Source: NZ13-RE01 sp964612975 (GTDB lineage Bacteria > Dictyoglomota > Dictyoglomia > Dictyoglomales > Dictyoglomaceae). Taken from it: a DNA stretch of 64,000 bases. A program made the position numbers and the translations under genes. The stretch covers positions 62,001-126,000 of the forward strand of contig CAZTGC010000005.1 in assembly GCA_964612975.1 (NCBI GenBank), written 5' to 3'. Positions 8,872 through 17,202 of the stretch are shown piece after piece (the stretch's first letter is position 1; every line of letters starts with the position of its first letter). A model generated the notes under the pieces. That model ran no database searches, was not told the origin of the DNA, and was given only the letters and a program-made list of their open reading frames with translations.

Positions 8872-9017
8872 AGATCTAGAAATATTGCTTAATAAAAAAG
8901 GACTCAAATATATTCTAAAAAAGAGTTTAAATTTTTTAAGGTAAGAAAAAATTTTAGGGAGGTGATGCAGAGAAAAATCAAGAAGACTTCATAGAAATAT
9001 AGAAAGGAGGATTTTAT

Positions 9018-9989
9018 ATGCTTAATAAAAAGTTTCTTATAATTTTAATTCTCCTTGGAATTTTGTTGATTAATATTGGGAGCACAGCCTCTTATCCCGG
9101 AAGACCCATTCAGATTATTGTCCCTTGGTCTGCTGGTGGAGCTACAGATGTCCTTTTTAGAACTATTGCAAGTGTATTCCCAAAATATGCTAACGGTCAA
9201 CCATTAGTTGTCAATAATATACCTGGAGGTGGAGCAGTACCAGGTACGATGGAATTTTTGAGAGCAAAGCCCGATGGATATACTCTTCTTTCCTTTGCTG
9301 CACCTATTTTAATTAAGTCCCATATGGATCCTGTTCAATTTGATGTTAATTCTTTTGAACCTGTAATATTAGTAGTTAATGATCCATGTTATATTCTTGT
9401 CCGAAAAGATGCTCCCTGGAAGGATTTAAGAGATTATGTAGAGCATGCGAAACAAAATCCTGGGAAAATAACCATTGGTAATGGTGGTGCAGGAGGAGGA
9501 ACCCATTTGGCTGCTCTTGCTTTTGAGGCTTTTTCAAAAATAAAGCTAACCCATGTTCCCTTTGAAGGTGGCGGACCTGCAGTTACAGCTCTTGTGGGAG
9601 GACACATCAATTCCTATATGGGAGCAGCACCAGAGGGACTAACTAATGTAGATGCAGGACAATTAAGGATGCTTGGAGTATTTGGTAAAAATAGACTTGA
9701 TAAGTATTCCGATGTTCTTACTGCAAAGGAGCAAGGATTTAATTTCTTGTTTGGAATGTGGAGAGGTGTAGCAGTTCAAAAGGGAGTTTCCAAGGAAATA
9801 GTGGATAAACTTCATGTGATATTTTACAAATGTATGAAGGATCCGGATTTTGTAAAGAGAGCAAGGGAACTTTCATTGACTATTGAATATAGAGGACCAG
9901 TGTCCTTTGCAAAATTTATAAAAGATTATGATAAATATTACGAAAATCTTATAAAGACTAATAAATTAGGAACTAAATATAAATATTAA
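9018..9989 (+). CDS. tctC: Tripartite tricarboxylate transporter substrate-binding protein (TctC/Bug family)
   Basis: 323 residues with a signal peptide (LIILILLGILLINIGSTAS) and a mature N-terminus YPGRPIQIIVPWSAGGATD, the hallmark of Bug/TctC periplasmic receptors. Further family blocks are NNIPGGGAVPGTMEFLRAKP, GNGGAGGGTHLAALAFE and VPFEGGGPAVTALVGGHI. It captures a carboxylate (unknown) and delivers it to TctAB, encoded directly downstream. An AAAGGAGG ribosome site precedes the ATG. A strong hairpin right after the stop probably raises the level of this gene over the membrane genes, as for many binding-protein genes. Confidence 0.93.
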   Translation: MLNKKFLIILILLGILLINIGSTASYPGRPIQIIVPWSAGGATDVLFRTIASVFPKYANGQPLVVNNIPGGGAVPGTMEFLRAKPDGYTLLSFAAPILIKSHMDPVQFDVNSFEPVILVVNDPCYILVRKDAPWKDLRDYVEHAKQNPGKITIGNGGAGGGTHLAALAFEAFSKIKLTHVPFEGGGPAVTALVGGHINSYMGAAPEGLTNVDAGQLRMLGVFGKNRLDKYSDVLTAKEQGFNFLFGMWRGVAVQKGVSKEIVDKLHVIFYKCMKDPDFVKRARELSLTIEYRGPVSFAKFIKDYDKYYENLIKTNKLGTKYKY

Positions 9990-9993
9990 AAGT

Positions 9994-10019
9994 ATCCCCT
10001 GCCCCATGAGGCAGGGGAT
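9994..10019 (+). terminator. Intra-operon hairpin after the tctC gene
   Basis: Perfect 10-bp stem (9994-10003 with 10010-10019), 6-nt loop CCATGA, followed by TTTATT. It lies between tctC and tctB, so it is probably a partial terminator or 3'-end stabiliser giving more binding protein than permease. Confidence 0.75.
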
Positions 10020-10046
10020 TTTATTAAATTTTTAGGAGGAATAAAG

Positions 10047-10499
10047 ATGAAGGATAAAATAAATTGGGATGTGGGAATTGGAATTGGTGTGGTAATTTTG
10101 GGAATCTTTATATTAATACTTACCTTAGGAATGCCCAAATCACCTTTAGGCTTGGGGCCAGGGGATTATCCACGGATAATTTCTTATGGTCTAATAATTA
10201 CAGGAGTTATATTAATTATTCAAGGATTAAAGGAAAGTACCTCTAAACAAAAAATTTATTCATGGGATTCTTTTAAGAGAGTTATTCTTCTCATTTTCTT
10301 AGGACTTTTTTATGTTTATTTAGTTCGTTATATTGGATTTTTATACCTAACCCCATTTCTTATGCTCTCGGTTATGTATCTATTTGGATATAAAAAATTA
10401 TTATGGGGAATAATCGCAAGCATATTATTTACATTGCTTGTAAACTTTATCTTTTACAATATTTTAAAAGTTCCATTGCCCGTATTTTCTATATTTTAA
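10047..10499 (+). CDS. tctB: Tripartite tricarboxylate transporter small membrane subunit (TctB)
   Basis: 150 residues with four predicted membrane helices (around residues 7-30, 42-60, 75-95, 100-145) and a TctB-like segment GMPKSPLGLGPGDYPRII after the first helix, the conserved 'lGpgxfPrii' pattern. The small subunit pairs with TctA. An AGGAGG site precedes the start, and it sits between tctC and tctA in the expected order. Confidence 0.88.
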   Translation: MKDKINWDVGIGIGVVILGIFILILTLGMPKSPLGLGPGDYPRIISYGLIITGVILIIQGLKESTSKQKIYSWDSFKRVILLIFLGLFYVYLVRYIGFLYLTPFLMLSVMYLFGYKKLLWGIIASILFTLLVNFIFYNILKVPLPVFSIF

Positions 10500-10516
10500 T
10501 GTAGGAGGCTAAAAAG

Positions 10517-11992
10517 ATGCTAGATTATTGGTTAGAAGGGCTTAAAATTGCAATCCAACCTATTAATCTTATCTTAATGCTAATTGGAACCATTGGAGGA
10601 ATTATTGTTGGAGCCCTACCTGGAGTTACATCTTCTATGGGGATTATTTTGTTATTACCTTTTACTTATTATCTTGATCCTAAATCTGCTTTACTTATGC
10701 TTGCTGGAATGTATGCAGGATCAATGTTTGGGGGATCAATTTCTGCGATTCTTCTTGGAGTTCCGGGAACACCATCAGCTGCAGCTACCCTTATTGATGG
10801 ATATCCCTTAGGAAGACAAGGAAAGGGAGGAAAAGCAATTCAAACCGCGCTATATGCATCAACTGTTGGAGGAATTCTAAGTGGTATAGTTTTAGTATTT
10901 TTAGCTCCTGAACTTGCAAGGTTTGCCCTAAAATTTTCCCCAGCAGATTATTTTTCTCTCTCTATATTTGGATTAACAATAATAGCAAGTGTTTCTGGAA
11001 GATACCTGGTTAAGGGAATAATTGCTGGAATTTTGGGACTTTTTATATCCACAGTTGGGGTTGAGAATATCCGAGGCTCTACAAGATTTACCTTTGGAAT
11101 ACCAGCTCTTACTGCAGGATTTGAGCTTCTTCCTGTTCTTATAGGTATCTTTGCTGTTGCAGAGATACTATTGGAATTGGAACAGAGGGGGAGAGAATAT
11201 AAAATTCAGCATACTTTAACCTCTTCCTTCTTAAGTAGAGAGGAGTTTAAATCGATTTTAATACCAATACTTGTAGGGGCAGTTATTGGAATTTTTATAG
11301 GAGTCATACCCGGAACAGGCGGGACTATAGCTACCTTTTTAGCATATAACGAGTTTAGAAGATGGTCTAAAAATAAAGAAAAGTTTGGGGAAGGTGCCTT
11401 AGAAGGGGTAGCGGTAGTAGAATGTGCAAATAATGCTGTTACTGGTGGAGCTTTAGTCCCTACCTTAGCCCTTGGAGTTCCTGGTGATGTTGTTACTGCA
11501 GTGATGCTTGGCGCAATGATTCTTATAGGTGTAAGACCGGGACCTCTACTTTTCCAGGCAAGACCTGATTTAATTTATTCCTTCTTTGCAGGATGGTTTA
11601 TTATTCAATTTATGATGCTTGGAACTGGATTTATTTCGAGTATGACTGCTCCTTATATTCTAAAAATTCCCAAAAAGATACTTATGCCTATAATTCTTGT
11701 ATTTGCAATAATTGGTTCCTTCGCAATTAGAAATAGTCTTTATGATGTTTCTGTAGCTATAATTTTGGGACTAATAGGATATTTTATGAGAAAGCACAAC
11801 TTTCCTCAAGCTCCTTTGGTTCTTGGAGTCATCTTAGGACCCATGGCAGAGACAAATTTAAATAGGGCATTAATTCTTTCAGGAAATGACTGGAGTATTT
11901 TAGTAAGAAGTCCTATCTCCTTAACCTTATTAATTCTTTCTGTTTTATCTATCATTTTTGCAATAATCTCCTTTAGAAGGGAGAGTAGATAG
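10517..11992 (+). CDS. tctA: Tripartite tricarboxylate transporter large permease (TctA)
   Basis: 491 residues, about 12 membrane helices, the normal TctA size. Diagnostic family motifs are present: GALPGVTSSMGIILLLPFTY, MYAGSMFGGSISAILLGVPG, GTPSAAATLIDGYPLGRQGK, and in the second half FIGVIPGTGGTIATFLAY followed by NAVTGGALVPTLALGVPGD. It is the ion-coupled permease for the carboxylate bound by the upstream receptor. AGGAGG ribosome site; the following M24-like gene starts 10 nt after the stop. Confidence 0.94.
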   Translation: MLDYWLEGLKIAIQPINLILMLIGTIGGIIVGALPGVTSSMGIILLLPFTYYLDPKSALLMLAGMYAGSMFGGSISAILLGVPGTPSAAATLIDGYPLGRQGKGGKAIQTALYASTVGGILSGIVLVFLAPELARFALKFSPADYFSLSIFGLTIIASVSGRYLVKGIIAGILGLFISTVGVENIRGSTRFTFGIPALTAGFELLPVLIGIFAVAEILLELEQRGREYKIQHTLTSSFLSREEFKSILIPILVGAVIGIFIGVIPGTGGTIATFLAYNEFRRWSKNKEKFGEGALEGVAVVECANNAVTGGALVPTLALGVPGDVVTAVMLGAMILIGVRPGPLLFQARPDLIYSFFAGWFIIQFMMLGTGFISSMTAPYILKIPKKILMPIILVFAIIGSFAIRNSLYDVSVAIILGLIGYFMRKHNFPQAPLVLGVILGPMAETNLNRALILSGNDWSILVRSPISLTLLILSVLSIIFAIISFRRESR

Positions 11993-12001
11993 GAGGAATT
12001 T

Positions 12002-13108
12002 ATGAATAGGAGAGAAGAGGTAAACATTAAACTTGAGAGAGTTAGAAATTTCTTAAAAGAACACAGTCTTTCTGCAATACTTATAAAGAAACAGCCTAAT
12101 TTCTCTTGGATTACTGCAGGAGGGGTAAACTTTGTAGGCATGACAACAGAAATGGGAGTAACATCAGTCCTTATAACAGAGAGGGATCAATTTGTAATTG
12201 CAAATAAAATTGAGGCAAGAAGAATGAGAGATGAAGAGGTGGGAGAGATAGGTTTTGAAGTATTGGAGTACGAGTGGTATGAGGATAAAGAAATGGAAAT
12301 TGCAAAGAAAATTATTGGAAATGGAGAAATTGGTTGTGATGTGCCCCTTTCTGGAACCCAATTTGTGGATAATAATTTTAGAAAATTAAGATTTGAACTT
12401 ACAGAAGGAGAAATAGAAAGATATAAGTTTTTAGGGGAAAAATTATCAAGGATTGTAGAAGAGGTATTAATTTATGAGACAAAACCTGGAAATACAGAGA
12501 TAGAAGTAGCAGGGAAAATAGCAGAAAGGCTTTGGAAGGAAGGTATAGAGCCTACTGCTTTTATGGTTTCCTCGGACGATAGAATAAGGAATTATAGACA
12601 TCCTATATCAAAAAATAAAAAGATCGAAAAACTTGTTATGGCATCAGTTAATGCAAGATATAAAGGACTTTATGTGACTATAACCCGCATGGCTTATTTT
12701 GGGGATATTCCAGAATTTCTTAAAAAACAATATCAAGATAATGTTGAGATTGAATGCATCATGATTTCCAAAACAAAGATAGGGGAAGAGATGAGGATTC
12801 CTGTCCTTTCCGCTATAGAAGAGTATGAAAAGAGGGGCTATAAAGAGGAATGGAAACTCCATCATCAAGGTGGATCTATGGGATATTATCCAAGAGATAT
12901 TAGGGTAACTCCCAATACAATGGAAAAAGTAGTTAAGAATCAGGCTTTTTGTTGGAATCCATCTATTACAGGAACAAAATCCGAGGATGGATTTATAGTC
13001 TCGGAAAATGATTATATTATGATTACAAAACCCATTATTTTCCCAACTTTGAAAATAGAAGTTGAAGGAAAAACCTTTGTTAAACCAGATATATTAATTC
13101 TTACTTAG
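12002..13108 (+). CDS. M24 (creatinase/aminopeptidase-fold) homologue lacking metal ligands
   Basis: 368 residues with the two-domain M24 layout: an N-terminal creatinase-like domain (SAILIKKQPNFSWITAGGVN) and a C-terminal pita-bread domain from about residue 135. In active M24 peptidases the first two metal ligands are Asp in 'D..aryxGyxsDiTR'. Here the stretch is SVNARYKGLYVTITRM, so both are replaced (Asn, Thr). A histidine region (HHQGGSMGYYPRDI) and NPSITGTKSEDGFIV remain. This resembles creatinase-type, metal-independent members more than aminopeptidases. Being inside a carboxylate-uptake operon suggests hydrolysis or modification of the imported compound rather than proteolysis; the substrate is unknown. 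Confidence 0.75.
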   Translation: MNRREEVNIKLERVRNFLKEHSLSAILIKKQPNFSWITAGGVNFVGMTTEMGVTSVLITERDQFVIANKIEARRMRDEEVGEIGFEVLEYEWYEDKEMEIAKKIIGNGEIGCDVPLSGTQFVDNNFRKLRFELTEGEIERYKFLGEKLSRIVEEVLIYETKPGNTEIEVAGKIAERLWKEGIEPTAFMVSSDDRIRNYRHPISKNKKIEKLVMASVNARYKGLYVTITRMAYFGDIPEFLKKQYQDNVEIECIMISKTKIGEEMRIPVLSAIEEYEKRGYKEEWKLHHQGGSMGYYPRDIRVTPNTMEKVVKNQAFCWNPSITGTKSEDGFIVSENDYIMITKPIIFPTLKIEVEGKTFVKPDILILT

Positions 13109-13119
13109 GGGGAAATATT

Positions 13120-14301
13120 ATGGAAAAGGTAAAGATAGGATTAGTTGGTGTGGGTTTTATAGCTAAAATTCATATCTCTGCTTATAAAGAAATTGAGTCT
13201 TATGCAGAAGTAATTGGGGTTTGCTCAAGAAAAAAGGAAAATGCAGAGAAGTTTGCTAAGGAACATGGAATTCCAAAAGTATTTAGCAATTTTGAAGAGC
13301 TATGTGCTAATCCCAATATAGATATGGTTGATGTTTGTACGCCTACTAATCTTCATGATGATGTGATAATCTGCTCTGCACAAAATAAAAAGCATGTGAT
13401 TTGTGAGAAACCACTAACTGGATATTTTGGGGAAGATACTGATAAAGAATTGGTGGGAAGAGAAATTCCTAAGGGTTATATGTATAAGAAGGTATCAGAA
13501 AAAGTTGAAAAAATTGAAAGGGCAATAAAGGAAAATAATATAAAGTTTATGTATGGAGAAAATTTAGTATATGCACCATCTATTGAGAAGATAAAAAGAA
13601 TGATCCTTTCTTCAAATTCTTCTATTCTTGAGTTGAGGGCAGAATGTAGCCATTCAGGGTCTCATGCAACTTATGCCCATCTTTGGAAAACTTCTGGAGG
13701 GGGAAGTCTAATGCGTCTTGGCTCTCATCCTGTAGCTTTAGTATTACATCTTAAGCATTTTGAAGGAATAAAAAAGTATGGAAGACCTATAAAGGCAAAA
13801 TCTGTTTGGGCAGAAATTGGGAATTTAACAAAAACTGAAAATTTCTTAAAAGAGGAAAAACATTATGTGGCAACCTTTTGGAAAGATGTAGAAGATTGGT
13901 CTGTGGTTATTATTGATTTTGAGGATGGAACTAAAGGAATAATATTTTCCAACGATGTGAGCCTTGGGGGACTTAAAAATTGGATACAAGTAAGTCTTTC
14001 TAAGGGTATGATATATGCCAATATTAATCCCAATAATATGATGGTTGCCTATTCTCCTGAGGAATCTGTATGGAAAGATGAATATATAGCTGAAAAAATT
14101 GAAACAAGAGCAGGATGGAATTTTCCATCCCCTGATGATTTTTGGACCAGAGGATTTCCTCAGGAGTTAAAGGACTTTGTATTAGCTGTTAAGGAAAATA
14201 GAGAACCTATTTCCAATTTTGAATTAGCAAAGGAAACTGCAAAGGTATTATATGCAGGATATTATTCCAGTGAAGAGGGGAGAAAGATAGATTTGTTTTA
14301 G
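13120..14301 (+). CDS. Gfo/Idh/MocA family NAD(P)-dependent oxidoreductase
   Basis: 393 residues. The Rossmann start VKIGLVGVGFIAKIHISAYK and NIDMVDVCTPTNLHDDV, then KHVICEKPLTG with the family Glu-Lys-Pro motif. A C-terminal alpha/beta domain follows (MRLGSHPVALVLHL, conserved Gly-His). These enzymes oxidise or isomerise cyclic polyols and sugars or their derivatives. There is an insertion after EKPLTG (GYFGEDTDKELVGREIP...), which is seen in some subfamilies. It lies 11 nt after the M24 homologue, in the same operon; together they probably degrade the imported substrate, which may be a sugar acid or cyclitol-like compound (inference). Confidence 0.87.
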   Translation: MEKVKIGLVGVGFIAKIHISAYKEIESYAEVIGVCSRKKENAEKFAKEHGIPKVFSNFEELCANPNIDMVDVCTPTNLHDDVIICSAQNKKHVICEKPLTGYFGEDTDKELVGREIPKGYMYKKVSEKVEKIERAIKENNIKFMYGENLVYAPSIEKIKRMILSSNSSILELRAECSHSGSHATYAHLWKTSGGGSLMRLGSHPVALVLHLKHFEGIKKYGRPIKAKSVWAEIGNLTKTENFLKEEKHYVATFWKDVEDWSVVIIDFEDGTKGIIFSNDVSLGGLKNWIQVSLSKGMIYANINPNNMMVAYSPEESVWKDEYIAEKIETRAGWNFPSPDDFWTRGFPQELKDFVLAVKENREPISNFELAKETAKVLYAGYYSSEEGRKIDLF

Positions 14302-14305
14302 GTAA

Positions 14306-14342
14306 AAAGCCCGGTAGTTCTCTTAAAGATCTACCGGGCTTT
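14306..14342 (+). terminator. Hairpin between the oxidoreductase and the TRAP binding-protein gene
   Basis: A perfect 12-bp stem (14306-14317 with 14331-14342) around a 13-nt loop, ending CTTTAAATAAAA. It is GC-rich in the middle and followed by a short T run, so partial termination before the dctP-like gene is likely. Confidence 0.75.
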
Positions 14343-14368
14343 AAATAAAACTATAGGAGGGATGTAGA

Positions 14369-15346
14369 ATGAAGAGGTATTTCTTACTTGTTTTTTTTCT
14401 GTTAATTTTAGTGATTTTATCATCTATTCAGGCTCAAGTCAATATTATAATTAAAGCTGCAACACCTTTCCCCCAGGGGCATATTATAACCGAAGCCATG
14501 GAAAACTTCAAGGCGATAGTTGAGGAAAAAACTTATGGAAAAATTAGGGTAGAGCTTGAGATTCAAAAGGATACAGAAGAAGGAGTAAATGATAAATGTG
14601 CTAAAGGTGGAGTAGATATGCAATTTACTGGTGGAAGAGCCCTTGAAGTGTTTGCAGGACAATATTTCTTTATGAATGCCCCCTTTGTGTTAAAGGACTA
14701 TGAGCACTTTTTCAGACTAATGAAGGGACCAATTGGAGAAAGAGCAAAGACAGAAATATTGAAAAAAGGGAATATGTATACTTTGGGTTATCTCTATAGA
14801 GGATATAGACAAATGACCTCTAATAAACCACTATTAAGTTTAAAGGATCTTGAAGGATTAAAACTAAGACTTCCTGTAGTACCTACTTGGGTGAAGGTCT
14901 GGGAGACTCTTGGAACAAAGCCTGTAACTGTTCCCCTTACTGGATTATATCAGGCATTGAAAGATGGAACCGCAGAGGCATCCGAGGGAGACTTGACCCA
15001 GATTTCAGGATTTAAGCTTTACGAAGTACAGAAATATCTAATAATCACTAACCATTTAGTATCCTTTGGTTGGGTACATATGTACAAACCTACCTTTGAA
15101 AAACTATCAAAGGAAGAGCAAAGGCTTATCTCTGAAACTGTAGAAAAGGTGTGTGATTCTGCAACCAAAAAGCTTATTGCCAGTGAAAATGATATTTTAA
15201 AACTTCTTCTTGATAATGGAATGACAGTAATAACCCTTGATGCAAAAACAATGGCCCAAATAAGGGAAAAGGCAAAACCAGCGGTAGAAGAATTATTTAA
15301 AACTACCTGGCCTGTTACAACTTGGGAGGAGGTATTAAGACAATAA
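14369..15346 (+). CDS. dctP: TRAP transporter solute-binding protein (DctP family), orphan
   Basis: 325 residues with a signal peptide (LLVFFLLILVILSSIQAQ) and a DctP fold: IIKAATPFPQGHIITEAMENF, then GLKLRLPVVPTWVKVWETLG with the conserved arginine that binds the carboxylate, PVTVPLTGLYQALKDGTAEA and ASEGDLTQI. The family binds C4-dicarboxylates, sugar acids and similar anions. No DctQ or DctM gene is in the window, so either its permease is elsewhere or it serves another role. It has its own AGGAGG site and sits between two hairpins at the end of the TctCBA operon. Confidence 0.9.
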   Translation: MKRYFLLVFFLLILVILSSIQAQVNIIIKAATPFPQGHIITEAMENFKAIVEEKTYGKIRVELEIQKDTEEGVNDKCAKGGVDMQFTGGRALEVFAGQYFFMNAPFVLKDYEHFFRLMKGPIGERAKTEILKKGNMYTLGYLYRGYRQMTSNKPLLSLKDLEGLKLRLPVVPTWVKVWETLGTKPVTVPLTGLYQALKDGTAEASEGDLTQISGFKLYEVQKYLIITNHLVSFGWVHMYKPTFEKLSKEEQRLISETVEKVCDSATKKLIASENDILKLLLDNGMTVITLDAKTMAQIREKAKPAVEELFKTTWPVTTWEEVLRQ

Positions 15347-15380
15347 GCTTCACCTTCTAAATTTTTTAAGGGTTAAAACT

Positions 15381-15411
15381 TTTTAGGGCTACCCTTGAGG
15401 TAGCCCTAAAA
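15381..15411. terminator. Bidirectional terminator
   Basis: A perfect 13-bp stem TTTTAGGGCTACC (15381-15393) with its complement (15399-15411), 5-nt loop. It is flanked by T on one side and A on the other, so it can stop both the TRAP gene and the convergent membrane-protein gene ending at 15413. Confidence 0.85.
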
Positions 15412-15412
15412 T

Positions 15413-15835
15413 TTATAAAGGCTTTTTCCTTTTGGAGATGAATATTAGTAAAATTGCCAATCCTATCTCTAAAAATCCAATTAAAAGTTGAGAAATACTT
15501 GGGAAAATACCATATAGATAGGAGGGTATATATTGAAAGAGGAAGAGAAAGATAATTTCAATCCCTGTTATGTAAAAAAATCTTTGAATTAGAATATTTT
15601 GAGTTATCCCCTTTTTATAATATGTTTCTGTTCCCATGATAATTACTAAGGCAATAACCGCAAAAACTATAAACAAGAGCTTGTCTATAAAATTAATTAC
15701 AAGAATATTTCTCGTTATAAAGGGCATTATTTTCAAATAAGAGCTTCTAAAAAGAAGAAGAAGGTAAAGGGTAAATAGAGAGGTTATTAACCAGAATATA
15801 TAGCAAAGGACATATTTAAGGTTAATTCTTTTCAT
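15413..15835 (-). CDS. Small integral membrane protein, unknown function
   Basis: 140 residues, almost entirely hydrophobic, with four likely membrane helices (about 8-30, 46-68, 83-105, 112-133) and basic ends (MKRINLK..., ...ISKRKKPL). I recognise no family. It stands alone, divergent from the inositol monophosphatase gene by about 70 bp, and ends at the shared terminator. The codon pattern and hydrophobic periodicity support a real gene; the function is not assignable. Confidence 0.6.
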   Translation of the reverse strand: MKRINLKYVLCYIFWLITSLFTLYLLLLFRSSYLKIMPFITRNILVINFIDKLLFIVFAVIALVIIMGTETYYKKGITQNILIQRFFYITGIEIIFLFLFQYIPSYLYGIFPSISQLLIGFLEIGLAILLIFISKRKKPL

Positions 15836-15906
15836 ATTTTTTATTTTACCACAGAATTATATTATAATTAAGGGAAAAGAATGCCTTAGGGAGGATTTTT
15901 TAAAAT

Positions 15907-16674
15907 ATGGAGAGTATTTTTGAAGTTATGGTAAAATCAGTATTTATTGCAGGAGATGTGTTAAGAAAATATTATGATGATGGAAATTTTAAAATACAGC
16001 AAAAAAGTACATTCTATGATTTGGTGACCACTGCGGACAAAGAATCCCAAGAAATTATTATCTCTTTACTTTCTTCAAAATTTCCCAATATTCCTATTCT
16101 TGGAGAAGAGAATTCGGAAATAAGAAAATATGATAGAGCCTTTTTTGTTGACCCATTGGATGGAACTTTAAATTTTGTCCATAAAATTCCATTTTTTGCA
16201 GTTTCCATTGGATACTGGGAAGATAATGAACCAAAGGTAGGGTTAGTCTATGATCCCATAAGAAGGGATCTATTTTATGCTAAGAAGGGAGAGGGTGCCT
16301 TTTTAAATGGTAAAAGGATGTATACATCTTCCCCCTCATCTTTAGAAGATTCTATATTCGTCACTGGTTGGCCCTATGATAAAAATAAGATGGAAAAGGC
16401 TATTATTTCTGCAAATAAGCTCTTAAAATATACAGAATATAGAGTCTTAGGAAGTGCAAGTTTAGAATTATGTTATGTAGGAATGGGAAGGTTTGATGGA
16501 TACTGGGAATTTGGTTTATATCCTTGGGATTTAGCAGGAGGGGTTTTGATAGCAGAAGAGGCAGGTGCGAGAATATCAAAACCCAATGGGAATAAGTTTG
16601 ATCTTTTTGAAGGTGAAATCTTGGCAATAGCTCCAAGTATATACGAAGAATTTGTAAGAGTTATTAATTTATGA
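15907..16674 (+). CDS. suhB: Inositol monophosphatase family protein
   Basis: 255 residues, normal length. The two metal-binding signatures are intact: GEENSE, then FVDPLDGTLNFVHKIPFFAV (DPxDGTxNF), and near the C-terminus YPWDLAGGVLIAEEAGA (WDxAG). It should dephosphorylate inositol-1-phosphate or a related sugar phosphate such as fructose-1,6-bisphosphate. A TATAAT (15863-15868) and a GGGAGG site precede the ATG. It heads an operon running into the lipoprotein and Lnt/Lpt genes through 4-bp or shorter junctions. Substrate cannot be fixed. Confidence 0.92.
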   Translation: MESIFEVMVKSVFIAGDVLRKYYDDGNFKIQQKSTFYDLVTTADKESQEIIISLLSSKFPNIPILGEENSEIRKYDRAFFVDPLDGTLNFVHKIPFFAVSIGYWEDNEPKVGLVYDPIRRDLFYAKKGEGAFLNGKRMYTSSPSSLEDSIFVTGWPYDKNKMEKAIISANKLLKYTEYRVLGSASLELCYVGMGRFDGYWEFGLYPWDLAGGVLIAEEAGARISKPNGNKFDLFEGEILAIAPSIYEEFVRVINL

Positions 16675-17201
16675 AATACTCTAAGATTAGTATTTTAATT
16701 TTTTTATTAATTTTCATCTCAGGATGTGCCAGAACTGTGACCAGTCCTCTAAAAAAGGTAGTGGAAGTTTCCTTTGCATTGGATCCTAACTTTAAGCTTG
16801 AATCTGGACATTATTTAGCTATCGCCTTTAATATTGAAGAACAGCCAATAGATGATCTATCTACTTGGAAAAATTTTGTTGTTTTTGATGTAGATGAGGA
16901 AAGATTTTATAAAGGAAAAAATGGAAACTTGGAAGATCTTTCTTTTCCATATTTTGAATGTAGTGTAGATTTAGAACTTAAGAATTTTAATCTTAAAATT
17001 CCTCTATCTCAACTTTATGAGGATGGAAGGGAACCAGAAAATTTATATATTAATATTCTTTATTTCCACTATGAAGAAGAAGAAATTATTTTTGATAATT
17101 ACCTTCCTGATGCAATATTCATGAGGATTGAAAGGGGATTTTTTCAAGATTATTTGGGAAAGTCTGGTTTTATTTCCAGTATAAATTTAAAATTCTACTA
17201 A
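16671..17201 (+). CDS. Predicted lipoprotein
   Basis: 176 residues. It starts with a lipoprotein signal peptide ending in a lipobox (LIFISGC, cysteine at about residue 19), so it is probably lipid-anchored. The mature part is a beta-rich domain with acidic stretches (LYEDGREPENLYINIL) that I cannot assign. It overlaps the upstream gene by ATGA and is followed one base later by lnt, the enzyme that adds the third acyl chain to such lipoproteins, so an outer-membrane destination is reasonable. Confidence 0.75.
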   Translation: MKYSKISILIFLLIFISGCARTVTSPLKKVVEVSFALDPNFKLESGHYLAIAFNIEEQPIDDLSTWKNFVVFDVDEERFYKGKNGNLEDLSFPYFECSVDLELKNFNLKIPLSQLYEDGREPENLYINILYFHYEEEEIIFDNYLPDAIFMRIERGFFQDYLGKSGFISSINLKFY

Positions 17202-17202
17202 A

